The position numbers and the translations under genes were made by a program. The notes below the pieces were generated by a model. That model was not told the origin of the DNA and made no database searches. It saw only the letters and a list, made by a program, of their open reading frames with translations. From NCBI RefSeq assembly GCF_900107685.1, contig NZ_FNRQ01000002.1, positions 434,001 through 498,000 of the forward strand: DNA of 64,000 nucleotides, in the 5' to 3' direction. Shown here piece by piece: positions 8,945 through 18,599 of the stretch. Source of the DNA: Paraburkholderia sartisoli (lineage in GTDB: Bacteria > Pseudomonadota > Gammaproteobacteria > Burkholderiales > Burkholderiaceae). Numbering within the stretch: position 1 is the first letter of the stretch; each line of letters begins with the position of its first letter.

Positions 8945-10128
8945 AGCTCCTCCTGCCGCATTGCGACATTTTTCAGCACGTGCGCAAAACCCTCCATAAT
9001 GTTCGCACGTTTGAACTTATCAGTGAACAAGCGTCGATCCACTTGACCGAGAGGCAAACCGCGCAGCGCCTTTTCCGCTGCCTGCGCGTCGCAGGGCGAA
9101 AACACGGCGGCGCCGTTGACCTCCGTTTCGATGAACTCTCGCGCATACCCACCGACCCCGGCGAGCACGGGCTTGCCGAGCGCACCATACTCGAAAAGCT
9201 TGGACGGCAAAACTTTGAGGAACGCCGGGTACGCGTTGAGATGAAGAAACAGGACATCAGCGGCTTCATACAGCACAATGAGCTCCGCGCGCGACACCGG
9301 CGCGGAAATTGTTACATTGTCCACACCGTTTTCCGTCAGAGCGGCCTCCAAGGCTGCACGTCGACCACCGTCGCCGACCACCAGGAATTCAAAGCGATCT
9401 GCGCAACGACGCGCCAGTTCCGGCAGAATGCGATGCAGTCCCTGCCCTTCCCCAATATTGCCCGCATAAAGCACCTGCTTACGCTCATGCGTCGAGCGAA
9501 CACCTTCGAGCGGGGGCGCCTGCAAGAAGGCGTCGTCGATGCCGTTAGTAAAGCAGTCGTAGTACTTGTCTGGAAACCGCTCGCGAAAATATGGCAGAAA
9601 CCCCGCCGACACGAGATTAATGCGGTCGGCCCGGTTGAACGTAAAGCGCTCGATCAGGCGAAACACGGGCAAGCCAAAACTGCTGATACGACCCGGCAGC
9701 ACGTCCTTGATCGTGTCCACGAAGATGTCCCGGATATCTAGGTACAACAAGCTGCGCGTGCGGCGCGCGACCATGGCGCCGAGAAAGGCGGTGAACAGTC
9801 GCGAGGACGTTGCGTACACCATGTCGTAGTGCTGCCCGCGCACGATGGCGCGCACGGCCTTGAAGTACGCAAAGAACGCCTTGGCCTGGTCGCTCATGCC
9901 GCTCTTGTGCGATGGTAACGGAATACGCCGGACGTTGACGTTGCCCTGCTTCTCTTTCTCGGGCACAGCGTGATTGAACGACGCGTAACGGTTGGGTTGC
10001 GTCGTCAAAACGTCGATCGTGGCATCCGCTGGCAATACTTTCACCAACGCGTCGACCAGCGCTGCAGTACGAAAGGAACCTGCGGATAGGTCCGGTGTGA
10101 AGTAAAAACTTAGAATCAATATCTTCAA
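8941..10128 (-). CDS. GT4-family glycosyltransferase (WbuB/WbpL-associated type)
   Basis: 395 residues, GT-B fold. The N-terminus (MKILILSFYFTPDLSAGSFR) is typical of the WbuB/colanic-acid-type GT4 branch, and the C-terminal half holds the nucleotide-sugar site (VLYAGNIGEGQGLHRIL, then LPSKLFEYGALGKPVLAG, where the glutamate of the motif is retained). These enzymes add one sugar to the lipid-linked acceptor on the cytoplasmic side. Position immediately upstream of the QuiNAc-type reductase, with a 4-base overlap, suggests it adds the second sugar onto the residue laid down by the small phosphoglycosyl transferase. Donor and linkage are not readable. Confidence 0.85.
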   Translation of the reverse strand: MKILILSFYFTPDLSAGSFRTAALVDALVKVLPADATIDVLTTQPNRYASFNHAVPEKEKQGNVNVRRIPLPSHKSGMSDQAKAFFAYFKAVRAIVRGQHYDMVYATSSRLFTAFLGAMVARRTRSLLYLDIRDIFVDTIKDVLPGRISSFGLPVFRLIERFTFNRADRINLVSAGFLPYFRERFPDKYYDCFTNGIDDAFLQAPPLEGVRSTHERKQVLYAGNIGEGQGLHRILPELARRCADRFEFLVVGDGGRRAALEAALTENGVDNVTISAPVSRAELIVLYEAADVLFLHLNAYPAFLKVLPSKLFEYGALGKPVLAGVGGYAREFIETEVNGAAVFSPCDAQAAEKALRGLPLGQVDRRLFTDKFKRANIMEGFAHVLKNVAMRQEEL

Positions 10129-10139
10129 GGTGTGTCCGA

Positions 10140-11783
10140 TTACCAGTTCATGACCGCGACAAGCTTAGCCGCCAGGAATGGCACGACGATACGTGTTGTC
10201 GCCACTGACTCGCCGAAGCGTGGGTGCCAGGTGCTTGGCGACAGCGTGGGCACGCCCCCTTCGAAGCGAAGGCTGACGGTCTCCGCCCCCTTCAGCTGAA
10301 GCCGGACCACGCCGTCAACGATCGTCGCCCGCACGTCGGGATGCAGATGAAAGTACGCGACCGCATCGCCTGCACGAGCGAACAGCGTATCGGTCACCTG
10401 CAGCTCGCGCGGACTGGCAAGCCATTCCCGGCGATGGACGGGACGTCCCGTAAGACGGCGGTAGCCGTCGTGCGCGCAGCCCACGCGGACTTCGGCAGGC
10501 GTGGCCGCGACCGTTAATCCGATCGGATACGCACGTCGGGCGACGCGGAATCCCGCCCACACCTCTGATGAGTTCTCACCGCCAATCACGACCGTATTGT
10601 GCGCAGCTGTACCCCGCTGACGCTGGCGCTCGGCATCGTCGCCGTACTGGGATGTGCCCGAGTTCACCAGAACGCGCTGCCCATGCAGAGACCATTCGAA
10701 ACTCAGTGTGTCGGCGTGGGCGTGCCCCGGCAAGTAGTCCGGTCCGATCTTTGCCACGTCGATCAGGGCTTGCGCCTCGGCCCAGTCGATCCGAGCGTAT
10801 CCGCTGCTTGCCATGCGTGTCAGGCGGACTTGCCTCTCGGCAGGTCGCTGCATCATGGGTATCGCGAAGTCCAGGCACTCGGCATAGCTGTACACCTGCG
10901 CCGGTGCGGGTGCAATGCCAAACGCAGCGTCGTTGAAAAAACCAATCTCGCCATCGGCGTGGCACATCGAGGCGAGCCATGCCAGTCCGCACCCCACATT
11001 CTCGCGCCAGACTCCCACGCGGTTACGCAGCGCGGGATGTTCCCTGCAACCGGCCAGTTCGAGCAGGTCGAGCAGGTCCCAGAGCAGCGTCGCGTGATAC
11101 ATAGGGCTCAGTTCGAAATGCGCGCCGTCCGCCAGAAACTGCTCCTGGATCTCCCGGTCAAGAATGGCAAGCCCCTTCTCCAGCCAGCCCTGCGCCCGCT
11201 CGCCGGAGAAATACATGCCGGCAAACACCAGTGCCTTGGCGTTCGCAAACAAATGATTACCGAGCAGGTGATATTCGAGGCGCTGCTGCAAGACCTCAAC
11301 CTGCAGCGCGAGGCTGGCGAGCCATGCCGGCTGCGGAGCCGGATCCGTGGAGAGCCACTTGATCCAGTTCACGATTCGCAGCGACAGCGTGTAGGGCTCC
11401 CAGCCATTGCCCAGCGGTGCAGGATTGTCCGCCGCCCAGTGCGTCACCCAGCGTTGGTGTTGTGCCCTGCGCGCGTGCGCGTCGACGGCATCGAGATCGT
11501 CGAAATAATGCAGGTTGTAGAGCCATAACTTCGACCACACTGGATTGTTCCAGTCCGACACCCCTTCGACGCGGTGAGATTCACCTAGGAACGTCCACGT
11601 GTCATCCGGGGCCAGCGACGGGAGCTTGTAAACGGCGCCCGCCCATGCGCGCGACCAGCGCGCTAGCGCAGGTGTCGGCACGCTGGTCGCGTCGATCTTG
11701 CGCAGTCGCGCGGCAACACGGCATACGATCTGCTCCCAACGTAGGTGGCGCACCGTATGAAACAGCAGCAGTTTTGACGTCAT
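10140..11783 (-). CDS. Heparinase II/III-like protein of a polysaccharide cluster
   Basis: 547 residues. The N-terminal ~320 residues look like the all-helical alginate-lyase-type toroid (WLYNLHYFDDL, LLGNHLFANAKALVFAG) and the C-terminal half is the heparinase II/III beta domain, with LPGHAHADTLSFEW and TAAHNTVVIGGENSSEVW. The family includes uronic-acid polysaccharide lyases. There is no signal peptide, so it should be cytoplasmic, which is odd for a depolymerase. Similar genes occur in many O-antigen and exopolysaccharide clusters next to the fused oxidoreductase found here upstream. With a ManNAcA branch in the same locus, an action on a uronic-acid-containing chain or intermediate is plausible but unproven. 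Confidence 0.8.
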   Translation of the reverse strand: MTSKLLLFHTVRHLRWEQIVCRVAARLRKIDATSVPTPALARWSRAWAGAVYKLPSLAPDDTWTFLGESHRVEGVSDWNNPVWSKLWLYNLHYFDDLDAVDAHARRAQHQRWVTHWAADNPAPLGNGWEPYTLSLRIVNWIKWLSTDPAPQPAWLASLALQVEVLQQRLEYHLLGNHLFANAKALVFAGMYFSGERAQGWLEKGLAILDREIQEQFLADGAHFELSPMYHATLLWDLLDLLELAGCREHPALRNRVGVWRENVGCGLAWLASMCHADGEIGFFNDAAFGIAPAPAQVYSYAECLDFAIPMMQRPAERQVRLTRMASSGYARIDWAEAQALIDVAKIGPDYLPGHAHADTLSFEWSLHGQRVLVNSGTSQYGDDAERQRQRGTAAHNTVVIGGENSSEVWAGFRVARRAYPIGLTVAATPAEVRVGCAHDGYRRLTGRPVHRREWLASPRELQVTDTLFARAGDAVAYFHLHPDVRATIVDGVVRLQLKGAETVSLRFEGGVPTLSPSTWHPRFGESVATTRIVVPFLAAKLVAVMNW

Positions 11784-11862
11784 ATCGGAAAAGTTGGGGT
11801 CCCACAGCGAGCTACCGCCGAAGTATCGACGGGGGTATTCGCGACTACGGCGGATCGCGTGG

Positions 11863-13998
11863 TTAGCTCGCTTGTGTAGCCAGTTCGACCGACAGCCTCG
11901 CGACTTCGATCAACTCCTCGAAAGGAATTGGAGCTGGCTTACCCTGCTTGATCGCGTCCAGGAACGCCATGGCGCACGCGTCCTGCCCCTTGTCCTGCTT
12001 CCACAGTTTGACTCGCCGCATCGGCCAGTCGAACCCCTGCAGCGAACGATAGTTGTCGAGCTGAAGCACACCGTCGTTCGCGAATACTTCCAGACGCTCC
12101 TTCGGAAACGCCTTGCCGCCATTTGCTAGGTAGTGAATGGTCCCGAGCGAGCCATCCTCGAACGTGAGATTGATGACGGCCTTGTCACTCTTGATGCCGG
12201 CGGCGTCGCCTCCACCGATGGTGCGGATTGACGCGTCAACAACCTTCGCGCCCGTCAGATAACGCAGCAGGTCCACGAAGTGACAGGCCTCACCGATGAT
12301 TCGCCCCCCGCCAACGGCCATGTCCTGCGTCCAGTGGTCGGCCGGAATGGCTCCCGCGCTGACGGTGTAGATGAACACCTTAGGCACGTGGACCACATCC
12401 AGCAGTTGCTTCACGCGTTGCACAAGTGGCGAAAAACGTCGGTTGAAACCGACCATCAGAAGCGGGGCTCCGGCTGTACGCATTTCGCGATACGTACGCT
12501 CGATGTCGTCGATCTCCGAATGCGTCAGCGCGAGCGGCTTCTCGACGAACACATGCTTGCCAGCGCGCAGCGCTTCGACGGAAAAGCGGGCATGCGTATC
12601 GTGCCGGGTCGCGATGATGACCGTGTTGATATCGGAGGCCTGCAGCACACTGGAACGGTCGGTAGCGGCGCTTCGGAAACCCAGCTTCTTGCCGTGATGC
12701 ACGCCGCTCACGCCTGCGCTCGTCACAATGGTGTCAAATACGGCACCGGCCCTCGCGAATGCAGGTAGCAGCACGCGCGACGCGTAGTTGCCGGCGCCGA
12801 TCACCCCAAGCACTGGGGATTTCGGATCCGCCTGCGGAGCAGGCGCTGCGCCTAGCGCGACCTTGCCGACTCGGAGGGTCGCCTCCGGCGTGTCCGGGTA
12901 CTGCAAGACGATGCCCAGCGCACTGCGGTCATCAGTGAGGACGCGATAAGCGTCGACGGCCTGCTCGAGTCCATAGCGGTGCGATATCAGCGGCGCCACG
13001 TCCAGCCGCCCCGACTGCATCATGGCAAGAACCGCTTCGAAGTTGCGCTGCTCGGTCCAGCGGACGAAACCGAGCGGGTAGTCCTGCCCTCCTTGTTCAT
13101 AGGCAGCATCGTAGCGGCCTGGGCCGTAAGAGCAGGACACCTGGAAGCTCAATTCCTTTTCATAGAACTCGGAGCGGTTCAGTTCCAGCCCTGTCACACC
13201 TACCAGCACAATACGACCGCGTTTGCGACACATCTGGGCCGCTTGGCTAACCGGCTCGCTCGACTTGGTCGAAGCGGTAATCACAACGGCATCGATACCG
13301 CGCCCCTGCGAAAAAGCGGTCGCAACCGAGACCGGATCTTCACCGGCCGCCGGATTACAGGTCTGCGCGCCGAACTTGCGCGCCAGCGCAAGCTTGCTCT
13401 CATCGAAGTCGATGCCAAGCACCTGACATCCGTGCGCGCGGAGTAGCTGCACCGTCGCGAGGCCGATCAGACCCAGACCTGTCACCACCACGTACTCGCC
13501 CAACGTCGGCTGAACCAAGCGAATGCCCTGCAGACCGATCGACGCGAGCACCGTGAACGCAGCCGCTTCACTGTCAACTTCGACTGGCACCGTGGCACAG
13601 AGATTCTTGGGAACCCGAACCAAGTCTGCATGCGGACCGTTCGATGCAACGCGGTCGCCGACCGCAAAGCCGCTGACGCCCGCGCCCACTTCCAGCACGA
13701 CGCCGACATTGCAGTAACCGAGCGGCAACGGTTGATCGAGCTTGCTCCTGACGGCGTCGATGGTCGTCATCAGACCCTCGGTTTTGACCTTGTCCAGCAC
13801 CATTTTGACCTTTTCTGGCTGCTGGCGCGCCTTATCGATCATCGACGCCTTTCCAAAGTCCACCAGCATGCGCTCGGTGCCCGCCGAGATCAGGCTATGT
13901 GTGGTGCGAATCAGTAGCGTTCCAGGTAACGCTCTAGGAGCAGGCGCTTCCACCAGCGACGTCTGGCCATTACCCATGTTCTGGAGAATTTGTTTCAT
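11863..13998 (-). CDS. Two-domain oxidoreductase: zinc-type alcohol dehydrogenase fused to Gfo/Idh/MocA dehydrogenase
   Basis: 711 residues. Residues ~1-370 are a medium-chain dehydrogenase (GYCNVGVVLEVG, then VVTGLGLIGLATVQLLRAHG as the NAD(P) loop). Residues ~385-711 are a Gfo/Idh/MocA protein with a second Rossmann loop (VLGVIGAGNYASRVLLPAF) and the EKPLALTHSEIDD motif. The fused form is widespread in surface-polysaccharide clusters and usually travels with the heparinase-like gene downstream, from which it is 79 bases away. It probably carries out two redox steps on one sugar or sugar-nucleotide intermediate. The substrate is unknown, and I know of no direct biochemical assignment. Confidence 0.85.
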   Translation of the reverse strand: MKQILQNMGNGQTSLVEAPAPRALPGTLLIRTTHSLISAGTERMLVDFGKASMIDKARQQPEKVKMVLDKVKTEGLMTTIDAVRSKLDQPLPLGYCNVGVVLEVGAGVSGFAVGDRVASNGPHADLVRVPKNLCATVPVEVDSEAAAFTVLASIGLQGIRLVQPTLGEYVVVTGLGLIGLATVQLLRAHGCQVLGIDFDESKLALARKFGAQTCNPAAGEDPVSVATAFSQGRGIDAVVITASTKSSEPVSQAAQMCRKRGRIVLVGVTGLELNRSEFYEKELSFQVSCSYGPGRYDAAYEQGGQDYPLGFVRWTEQRNFEAVLAMMQSGRLDVAPLISHRYGLEQAVDAYRVLTDDRSALGIVLQYPDTPEATLRVGKVALGAAPAPQADPKSPVLGVIGAGNYASRVLLPAFARAGAVFDTIVTSAGVSGVHHGKKLGFRSAATDRSSVLQASDINTVIIATRHDTHARFSVEALRAGKHVFVEKPLALTHSEIDDIERTYREMRTAGAPLLMVGFNRRFSPLVQRVKQLLDVVHVPKVFIYTVSAGAIPADHWTQDMAVGGGRIIGEACHFVDLLRYLTGAKVVDASIRTIGGGDAAGIKSDKAVINLTFEDGSLGTIHYLANGGKAFPKERLEVFANDGVLQLDNYRSLQGFDWPMRRVKLWKQDKGQDACAMAFLDAIKQGKPAPIPFEELIEVARLSVELATQAS

Positions 13999-14021
13999 TG
14001 ATCTTGCAGGTTGCGATACGG

Positions 14022-15938
14022 TTATACGGGGTAGCGTCCATCAAGATATTGCCGACACCAGAGCTCCATGCAAACCAGTGCGAAGATCGGGTACGTTCCA
14101 TCGACGCGCCTCTCGCGATCAGCATGGCGCAGGGCCTCCACGGCACTGGCATTGAAAATGCCGCGACGCCGGATGGATTCGGGCGATAGCACATCGTCCA
14201 CTAGCGGGCGCAGCCGCGTCTGCAGCCATGCGCGCAGCGGCACACCAAAGCCGGTCTTGGGGCGATAGATCACGTCGCGCGGCAGCAATCGCTCCATGGC
14301 TCGCTTGAAGATCCACTTGCCCTCGCGACCGCGCTGCTTGAAATTAAGTGGCAGCCGGGCGGCGAGGTCGACCAGTTCGAGGTCCAGCAGCGGCACCCGC
14401 ACTTCAATGCCTGCCGCCATCCCCATCTTGTCCGTGTAGTTAAGGTTATGGTCGGCGAGAAAGTGCTTGCATTCCAGGTACAGCATTTGATTAAGCCCCG
14501 ACACGCCAGGCGGCAACTGCTTCAACGATGTCAGCAGTGGCTGCGTCAGGGAAACCGGGCTCAATGACGCGGCGAAGTCACGATCGAGCAGGTTAAGCGC
14601 CGCTGCGGGGCCAAGCCACATGAAGTACCCGGCCAGCCGCTCCGCAGGGCTCTTGTCGACGTATTGCAGAGCCTTGCCGACCCGGCGCAAGGCCGGCGAC
14701 GATACGGGCAGCGCCCCGCTAGCCGTGGCCAGCATGCGTCGCGCCGACTGCGGCAGCCATGACCAGTATCGCTCTTGCTGCAACGCGTAGTGGCGACGGT
14801 AGCCAGTGAAAATGTCATCACCGCCCGAGCCCGACAGCAGGACCGTGATGCCATGTTGCCGGGCCAGTTCGGAAATGAACAACGCATTCAATGCGGCCGG
14901 ATCGGCGGTGGGTTCGTCGAGGTAATAGATCATCTCCGCAAGACGATCCACCATTTCGGGACCGACCTCGACAGTGTGCAAATCCACATCCAGATGTTCA
15001 GCGACGCTCCTTGCATAGGGTAGATCGGAGGCAAACCCTTCGTCTGCCACTGAACCGTCCCGCACTGAGATCGTGAAACATTGAATGCGCGTGTTGGGCA
15101 GCGCGCGCCTCGCGCAGGCCACTACGGCGCTCGAATCCAGGCCGCCGGACAGGAACGCACCGACGGGCACATCCGACAGCAGTTGACGACGCACGGCGGC
15201 GTCCACCTTTTCGGCAACAAGGTCCGCCGCATCATTCTCGGACAGATCGAGCAGCGGCTGATCGAATGGCAGGTCGTAGTATCGCCAATTGCGCAGGACG
15301 CGCCCCTCCTTGACGATCATCGCGTGACCCGGCTCCAGCTTCTTCACCGACGCCACCAGTGTGCTTCCGCCCGGCGACCACAAGTAGCCGAGATGGCTCA
15401 GCACCGCCTGAGGGTCGAGCGCGCGATCGGCAATGCCGCCACGCAGCAGCACCTTCATTTCGCTCGCGAAGGCAAAACGTGCGCCATCGGCCACGTAATA
15501 AAACGGTTTCACACCCAGGTGGTCACGCGCAACGAAGAGATGCGACTTGCGCTTGTCCCAGATGGCGAACGCAAAGATGCCGTTCAGGCGCGATAGCATG
15601 TCCTCGCCATACTTTTCATACAGGTAGAGCAGCACTTCTGTGTCCGAGTGGCCACGAAACTGGATCCCATCCTGGCGCAGCTCCGCGGCGAGTTCGGGCG
15701 TATTGTAGATTTCCCCGTTATAGACGATGACGGTAGATCCACTTTGGGTCATCATCGGCTGATGGCCGGCCTCCGTCAGGTCCTGGATGGCAAGACGAAG
15801 ATGAGCGAGGCCAACACGGTCGGCCTCGAAAACAATCTCGCCGCGGTCGTCGGGGCCGCGATGCCCCTGCACGTTGGTCAACGCCCGCAAGTTCAGCGAA
15901 GCTCGGTCGAAACCAGAATAGCCGACAATTCCACACAT
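14022..15938 (-). CDS. asnB: Asparagine synthase-type glutamine-dependent amidotransferase
   Basis: 638 residues. Cys2 (MCGIVGYSGFD) is the glutaminase nucleophile, RGPDD and YNGEIYN follow, and the C-terminal ATP-pyrophosphatase domain shows the SGGLDSSAV PP-loop and SGSGGDDIFTGYRRH. The family makes asparagine or, in O-antigen clusters, amidates uronic acid residues (WbpS in Pseudomonas aeruginosa is the precedent). It lies 23 bases upstream of the fused oxidoreductase and downstream of the polymerase gene, inside the cluster. Amidation of the ManNAcA residue is therefore the likely job, although plain asparagine synthesis cannot be excluded. Confidence 0.85.
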   Translation of the reverse strand: MCGIVGYSGFDRASLNLRALTNVQGHRGPDDRGEIVFEADRVGLAHLRLAIQDLTEAGHQPMMTQSGSTVIVYNGEIYNTPELAAELRQDGIQFRGHSDTEVLLYLYEKYGEDMLSRLNGIFAFAIWDKRKSHLFVARDHLGVKPFYYVADGARFAFASEMKVLLRGGIADRALDPQAVLSHLGYLWSPGGSTLVASVKKLEPGHAMIVKEGRVLRNWRYYDLPFDQPLLDLSENDAADLVAEKVDAAVRRQLLSDVPVGAFLSGGLDSSAVVACARRALPNTRIQCFTISVRDGSVADEGFASDLPYARSVAEHLDVDLHTVEVGPEMVDRLAEMIYYLDEPTADPAALNALFISELARQHGITVLLSGSGGDDIFTGYRRHYALQQERYWSWLPQSARRMLATASGALPVSSPALRRVGKALQYVDKSPAERLAGYFMWLGPAAALNLLDRDFAASLSPVSLTQPLLTSLKQLPPGVSGLNQMLYLECKHFLADHNLNYTDKMGMAAGIEVRVPLLDLELVDLAARLPLNFKQRGREGKWIFKRAMERLLPRDVIYRPKTGFGVPLRAWLQTRLRPLVDDVLSPESIRRRGIFNASAVEALRHADRERRVDGTYPIFALVCMELWCRQYLDGRYPV

Positions 15939-16006
15939 AAGTCAAGTCACCCTTCAGAGTGCAAAACGGGAACACTGGTCTACCAGCGCCCCAAGCGTAC
16001 TGCACG

Positions 16007-17290
16007 TCAGTTCACGGCCCGAGTAACAAGCAGACGCGGCGCGGAAAGCTTGATGATCAGCCAGAACGGAACGTAGATCGTGAAGAACAATACCGTCACC
16101 GAAGCAACTTCCCCGCGGAAATAGTGCAACAAGAGACTCAGGAAAAGCGCATGCCGTCCCAAGGTCAGATCGCAATCCGGGCGGCTACGCATCGCGCGGT
16201 AGGACCAGCCATACAGAAGACCGGCGACGAGGCCGCCGCCGATCAGGCCGAACCAACCGAAATTCATGTACATCTCGCCGAAGTAACCGGGCGGCAGCGT
16301 GGTGCCCTGTTCGAGCCATGCAGCCGGCCAGAACGCCAGCGTGAAAATCCCAGGAGCCGTTAGCGGTTTCGCCGGAAACAGCGCGGACGGAATCCAGATC
16401 AGGGCAACCATCAAAAGTGTCTGACCATGCAGAAACGGGAGTTGCCCAGGCATCGCGTCCATCAACACTGCCAATGTCTGCAACTGCATCATGTTTCCTG
16501 TAAATTGCAGAAACAGGAACTTCAGGAATGCGGAGAAGATGTTGTCTCCATAAATCGTAAACGCAAAGTGCCCCAAGACTAGATACTCCTGCTTGATGAC
16601 GTGGTAAATCATCAACAAGACAAAGAGCACCGCGCCGGACACCACCAGCTTCCATGCCGAGAATGATCGCACGCGATAGTGCCAGATCAGGGCCATCGCG
16701 ATCACGTACACAAAAATTGTGGCCTTCGCTCCTTGGAGCGCGATGATGCCGATCGAAACAAGAAAGTAGATCGCGAAGCACATGACAGCGCCCCTCGATA
16801 CCCGATGACGCCGATTGGTCAGCATCAGCGCCCACGCCATGCCGACGCTTAAAAATGCGTTCTGCAACAGGATGATGAAATTCAACCCGGCAAACGCTCG
16901 CGTACGGTTGCTGGTGGCAGCCAACAGTTGTTCAAAGCCACCTAGTAGATGGACTGTAAGAGCAAGGCCAAGCGTCGCAATACCACCCATAAGGTAAAAC
17001 GTTAGCGGCGGCCTGTTCTTGATGAACCCCAGGCACCGGAGTATACGGGGCGTTGCCCCTGCCCTCGGCCCTCTCTGCACCACCAGGTAGGCACACGCGA
17101 AACAAATCAACGCCAATGTATGCCCGAGGACGGCAAACAATGCCGCTCCATCCCGATCCGAGAAAGCGAACGGCCAGTATTGTGTGAAGCCGTCTTCCAT
17201 GTTGAGGAACGGATATAGCGGCAACAATACCCCGCTGATAAAGAACGCCATCATCAGGGACAGCGGCGAAAACGGGTCAATTCGTCGCAT
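16007..17290 (-). CDS. wzy: Wzy-like O-antigen polymerase (multi-pass membrane protein)
   Basis: 427 residues with about ten to twelve hydrophobic stretches and a larger polar loop in the C-terminal third (around IYGDNIFSAFLKF to GTTLPPGYFGEMYMNFGWFG). The sequence TLPPGYFGEMYMNFG is the kind of periplasmic-loop region seen in oligosaccharide-repeat-unit polymerases. Wzy proteins have little sequence conservation, so the call rests on topology and on the position next to the Wzx-like flippase, with which it overlaps by 14 bases. It would join repeat units at the periplasmic face of the inner membrane. Confidence 0.75.
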   Translation of the reverse strand: MRRIDPFSPLSLMMAFFISGVLLPLYPFLNMEDGFTQYWPFAFSDRDGAALFAVLGHTLALICFACAYLVVQRGPRAGATPRILRCLGFIKNRPPLTFYLMGGIATLGLALTVHLLGGFEQLLAATSNRTRAFAGLNFIILLQNAFLSVGMAWALMLTNRRHRVSRGAVMCFAIYFLVSIGIIALQGAKATIFVYVIAMALIWHYRVRSFSAWKLVVSGAVLFVLLMIYHVIKQEYLVLGHFAFTIYGDNIFSAFLKFLFLQFTGNMMQLQTLAVLMDAMPGQLPFLHGQTLLMVALIWIPSALFPAKPLTAPGIFTLAFWPAAWLEQGTTLPPGYFGEMYMNFGWFGLIGGGLVAGLLYGWSYRAMRSRPDCDLTLGRHALFLSLLLHYFRGEVASVTVLFFTIYVPFWLIIKLSAPRLLVTRAVN

Positions 17291-18599
17291 CTTTTCTTCC
17301 TAGCCAGAGCCGATAGTAAGACAGATCAAGCAAGCCTGAAATCCTGAGCGCGCCGATGTGCAGCCCAATAGACACAACTGAGCCAGCCACGAATAAAAGA
17401 ATCACACCGGTGGTAGCAAAGTAGCGCGCGAGCGGATAAGCAAAGCCGCCGACGATAGCCAGTTCGGCCAGGTTCACATAGACCGAGAACCGATATTTGC
17501 CCAGCGCCGTGAACATGGTACCGATCGAAAGCGTAATCGCCCTGAGTGGCAGCGCGAAGCTCATGATGCACAATGCGTTGATTGTCGGCGTGTAGGTCAG
17601 ATGCAAAAACTCGCGATTAAACATCCATCCCAGCAGGATAAGGCCCAAGAACGCGAAAGCGATGCTCAGCATATTGCGTAACAATTTGCCGAAGCGTTCG
17701 CTTACCAACTGGGCGTTGGACAGCACAGAGACCACACGCGGCAATTCCACTTGCATGGTGACCGCCAAAATAAGGTTGGGTCCCATCAAAACCAGCGTGG
17801 CAAGCCCGAAAAAGCCGATCTGGTCCGTCGGCACCTTGGCCGCAGCCAGTGCGAGAATCGGCAGGTTGTCGCAAAGCAGTCGGATAAACAGCGCCAGATT
17901 TGCCGTAATGCCAAGCGAAATGACGTGCCAGTTGGGCAACGTGGCACGTTCGAACCAGCCGGTGCCGATGAAATACCGACGCACTCCATGTACCAGCCCG
18001 ATCAAGACCGCAGCTTCACCCAGATATCGCCCCGCTACCCATCCGTCGACACCACCGTACCAGGATGCGAAGCACACTGTACTGACCGCGACCAGCGTCA
18101 ATATCACGACGCGCACCGAGAAGGCCGCGGCAGTCTGAATACCCTGCACGAAAGCGGCGATCACACGAATGGTGTTGCTCAACAACGCAACGCCCGCGAT
18201 CATCGACGCAAAGCGCAGCATCTCACCTTTGATCAGGCCGCGCACGAGCAGCATACCGAGGATCGCCAGCGCGCCGACAATGAGTTCCATGCAAATTAGA
18301 CGCTTGAGCAGCGCGGACCGCTCATCGTCACCGCGCAAGGCGGCAATTTCCCGGATCGCCAGCGTTGGCGCCCCGACGGAAGTGCCCAAAATCACGATCG
18401 ACAGGACACTCTCCACCGTGCGGATCACACCGACCTGGTTCGGGCTCAGATAGAAGGCCGCCAGGAACTGCGAAATGATCACACCACCCTGAATACAGGC
18501 GGTCAGGATCAACACCCCGATCACAGATCTGTATCTATCAAGAAGTTGTTGAATCTTTAACACGTTTGACGAGGACCGTTGGCTATTGCAATCGCGCAT
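17277..18599 (-). CDS. wzx: Wzx-like repeat-unit flippase (MOP superfamily)
   Basis: About 440 residues, hydrophobic throughout, with a dozen predicted membrane spans and the lipopolysaccharide-flippase pattern (QFLAAFYLSPNQVGVIRTVESVLSIVILG near the N-terminus). The frame is open to 18797 but the extra residues run through the upstream glycosyltransferase. I chose the ATG at 18599, which overlaps that gene by 17 bases; a GTG at 18563, just before KIQQLLDRYRS, is an equally credible start, and neither has a strong ribosome site. It should move undecaprenyl-linked repeat units across the inner membrane. It overlaps the polymerase gene by 14 bases, so the two are probably co-translated. Confidence 0.78.
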   Translation of the reverse strand: MRDCNSQRSSSNVLKIQQLLDRYRSVIGVLILTACIQGGVIISQFLAAFYLSPNQVGVIRTVESVLSIVILGTSVGAPTLAIREIAALRGDDERSALLKRLICMELIVGALAILGMLLVRGLIKGEMLRFASMIAGVALLSNTIRVIAAFVQGIQTAAAFSVRVVILTLVAVSTVCFASWYGGVDGWVAGRYLGEAAVLIGLVHGVRRYFIGTGWFERATLPNWHVISLGITANLALFIRLLCDNLPILALAAAKVPTDQIGFFGLATLVLMGPNLILAVTMQVELPRVVSVLSNAQLVSERFGKLLRNMLSIAFAFLGLILLGWMFNREFLHLTYTPTINALCIMSFALPLRAITLSIGTMFTALGKYRFSVYVNLAELAIVGGFAYPLARYFATTGVILLFVAGSVVSIGLHIGALRISGLLDLSYYRLWLGRKDATN

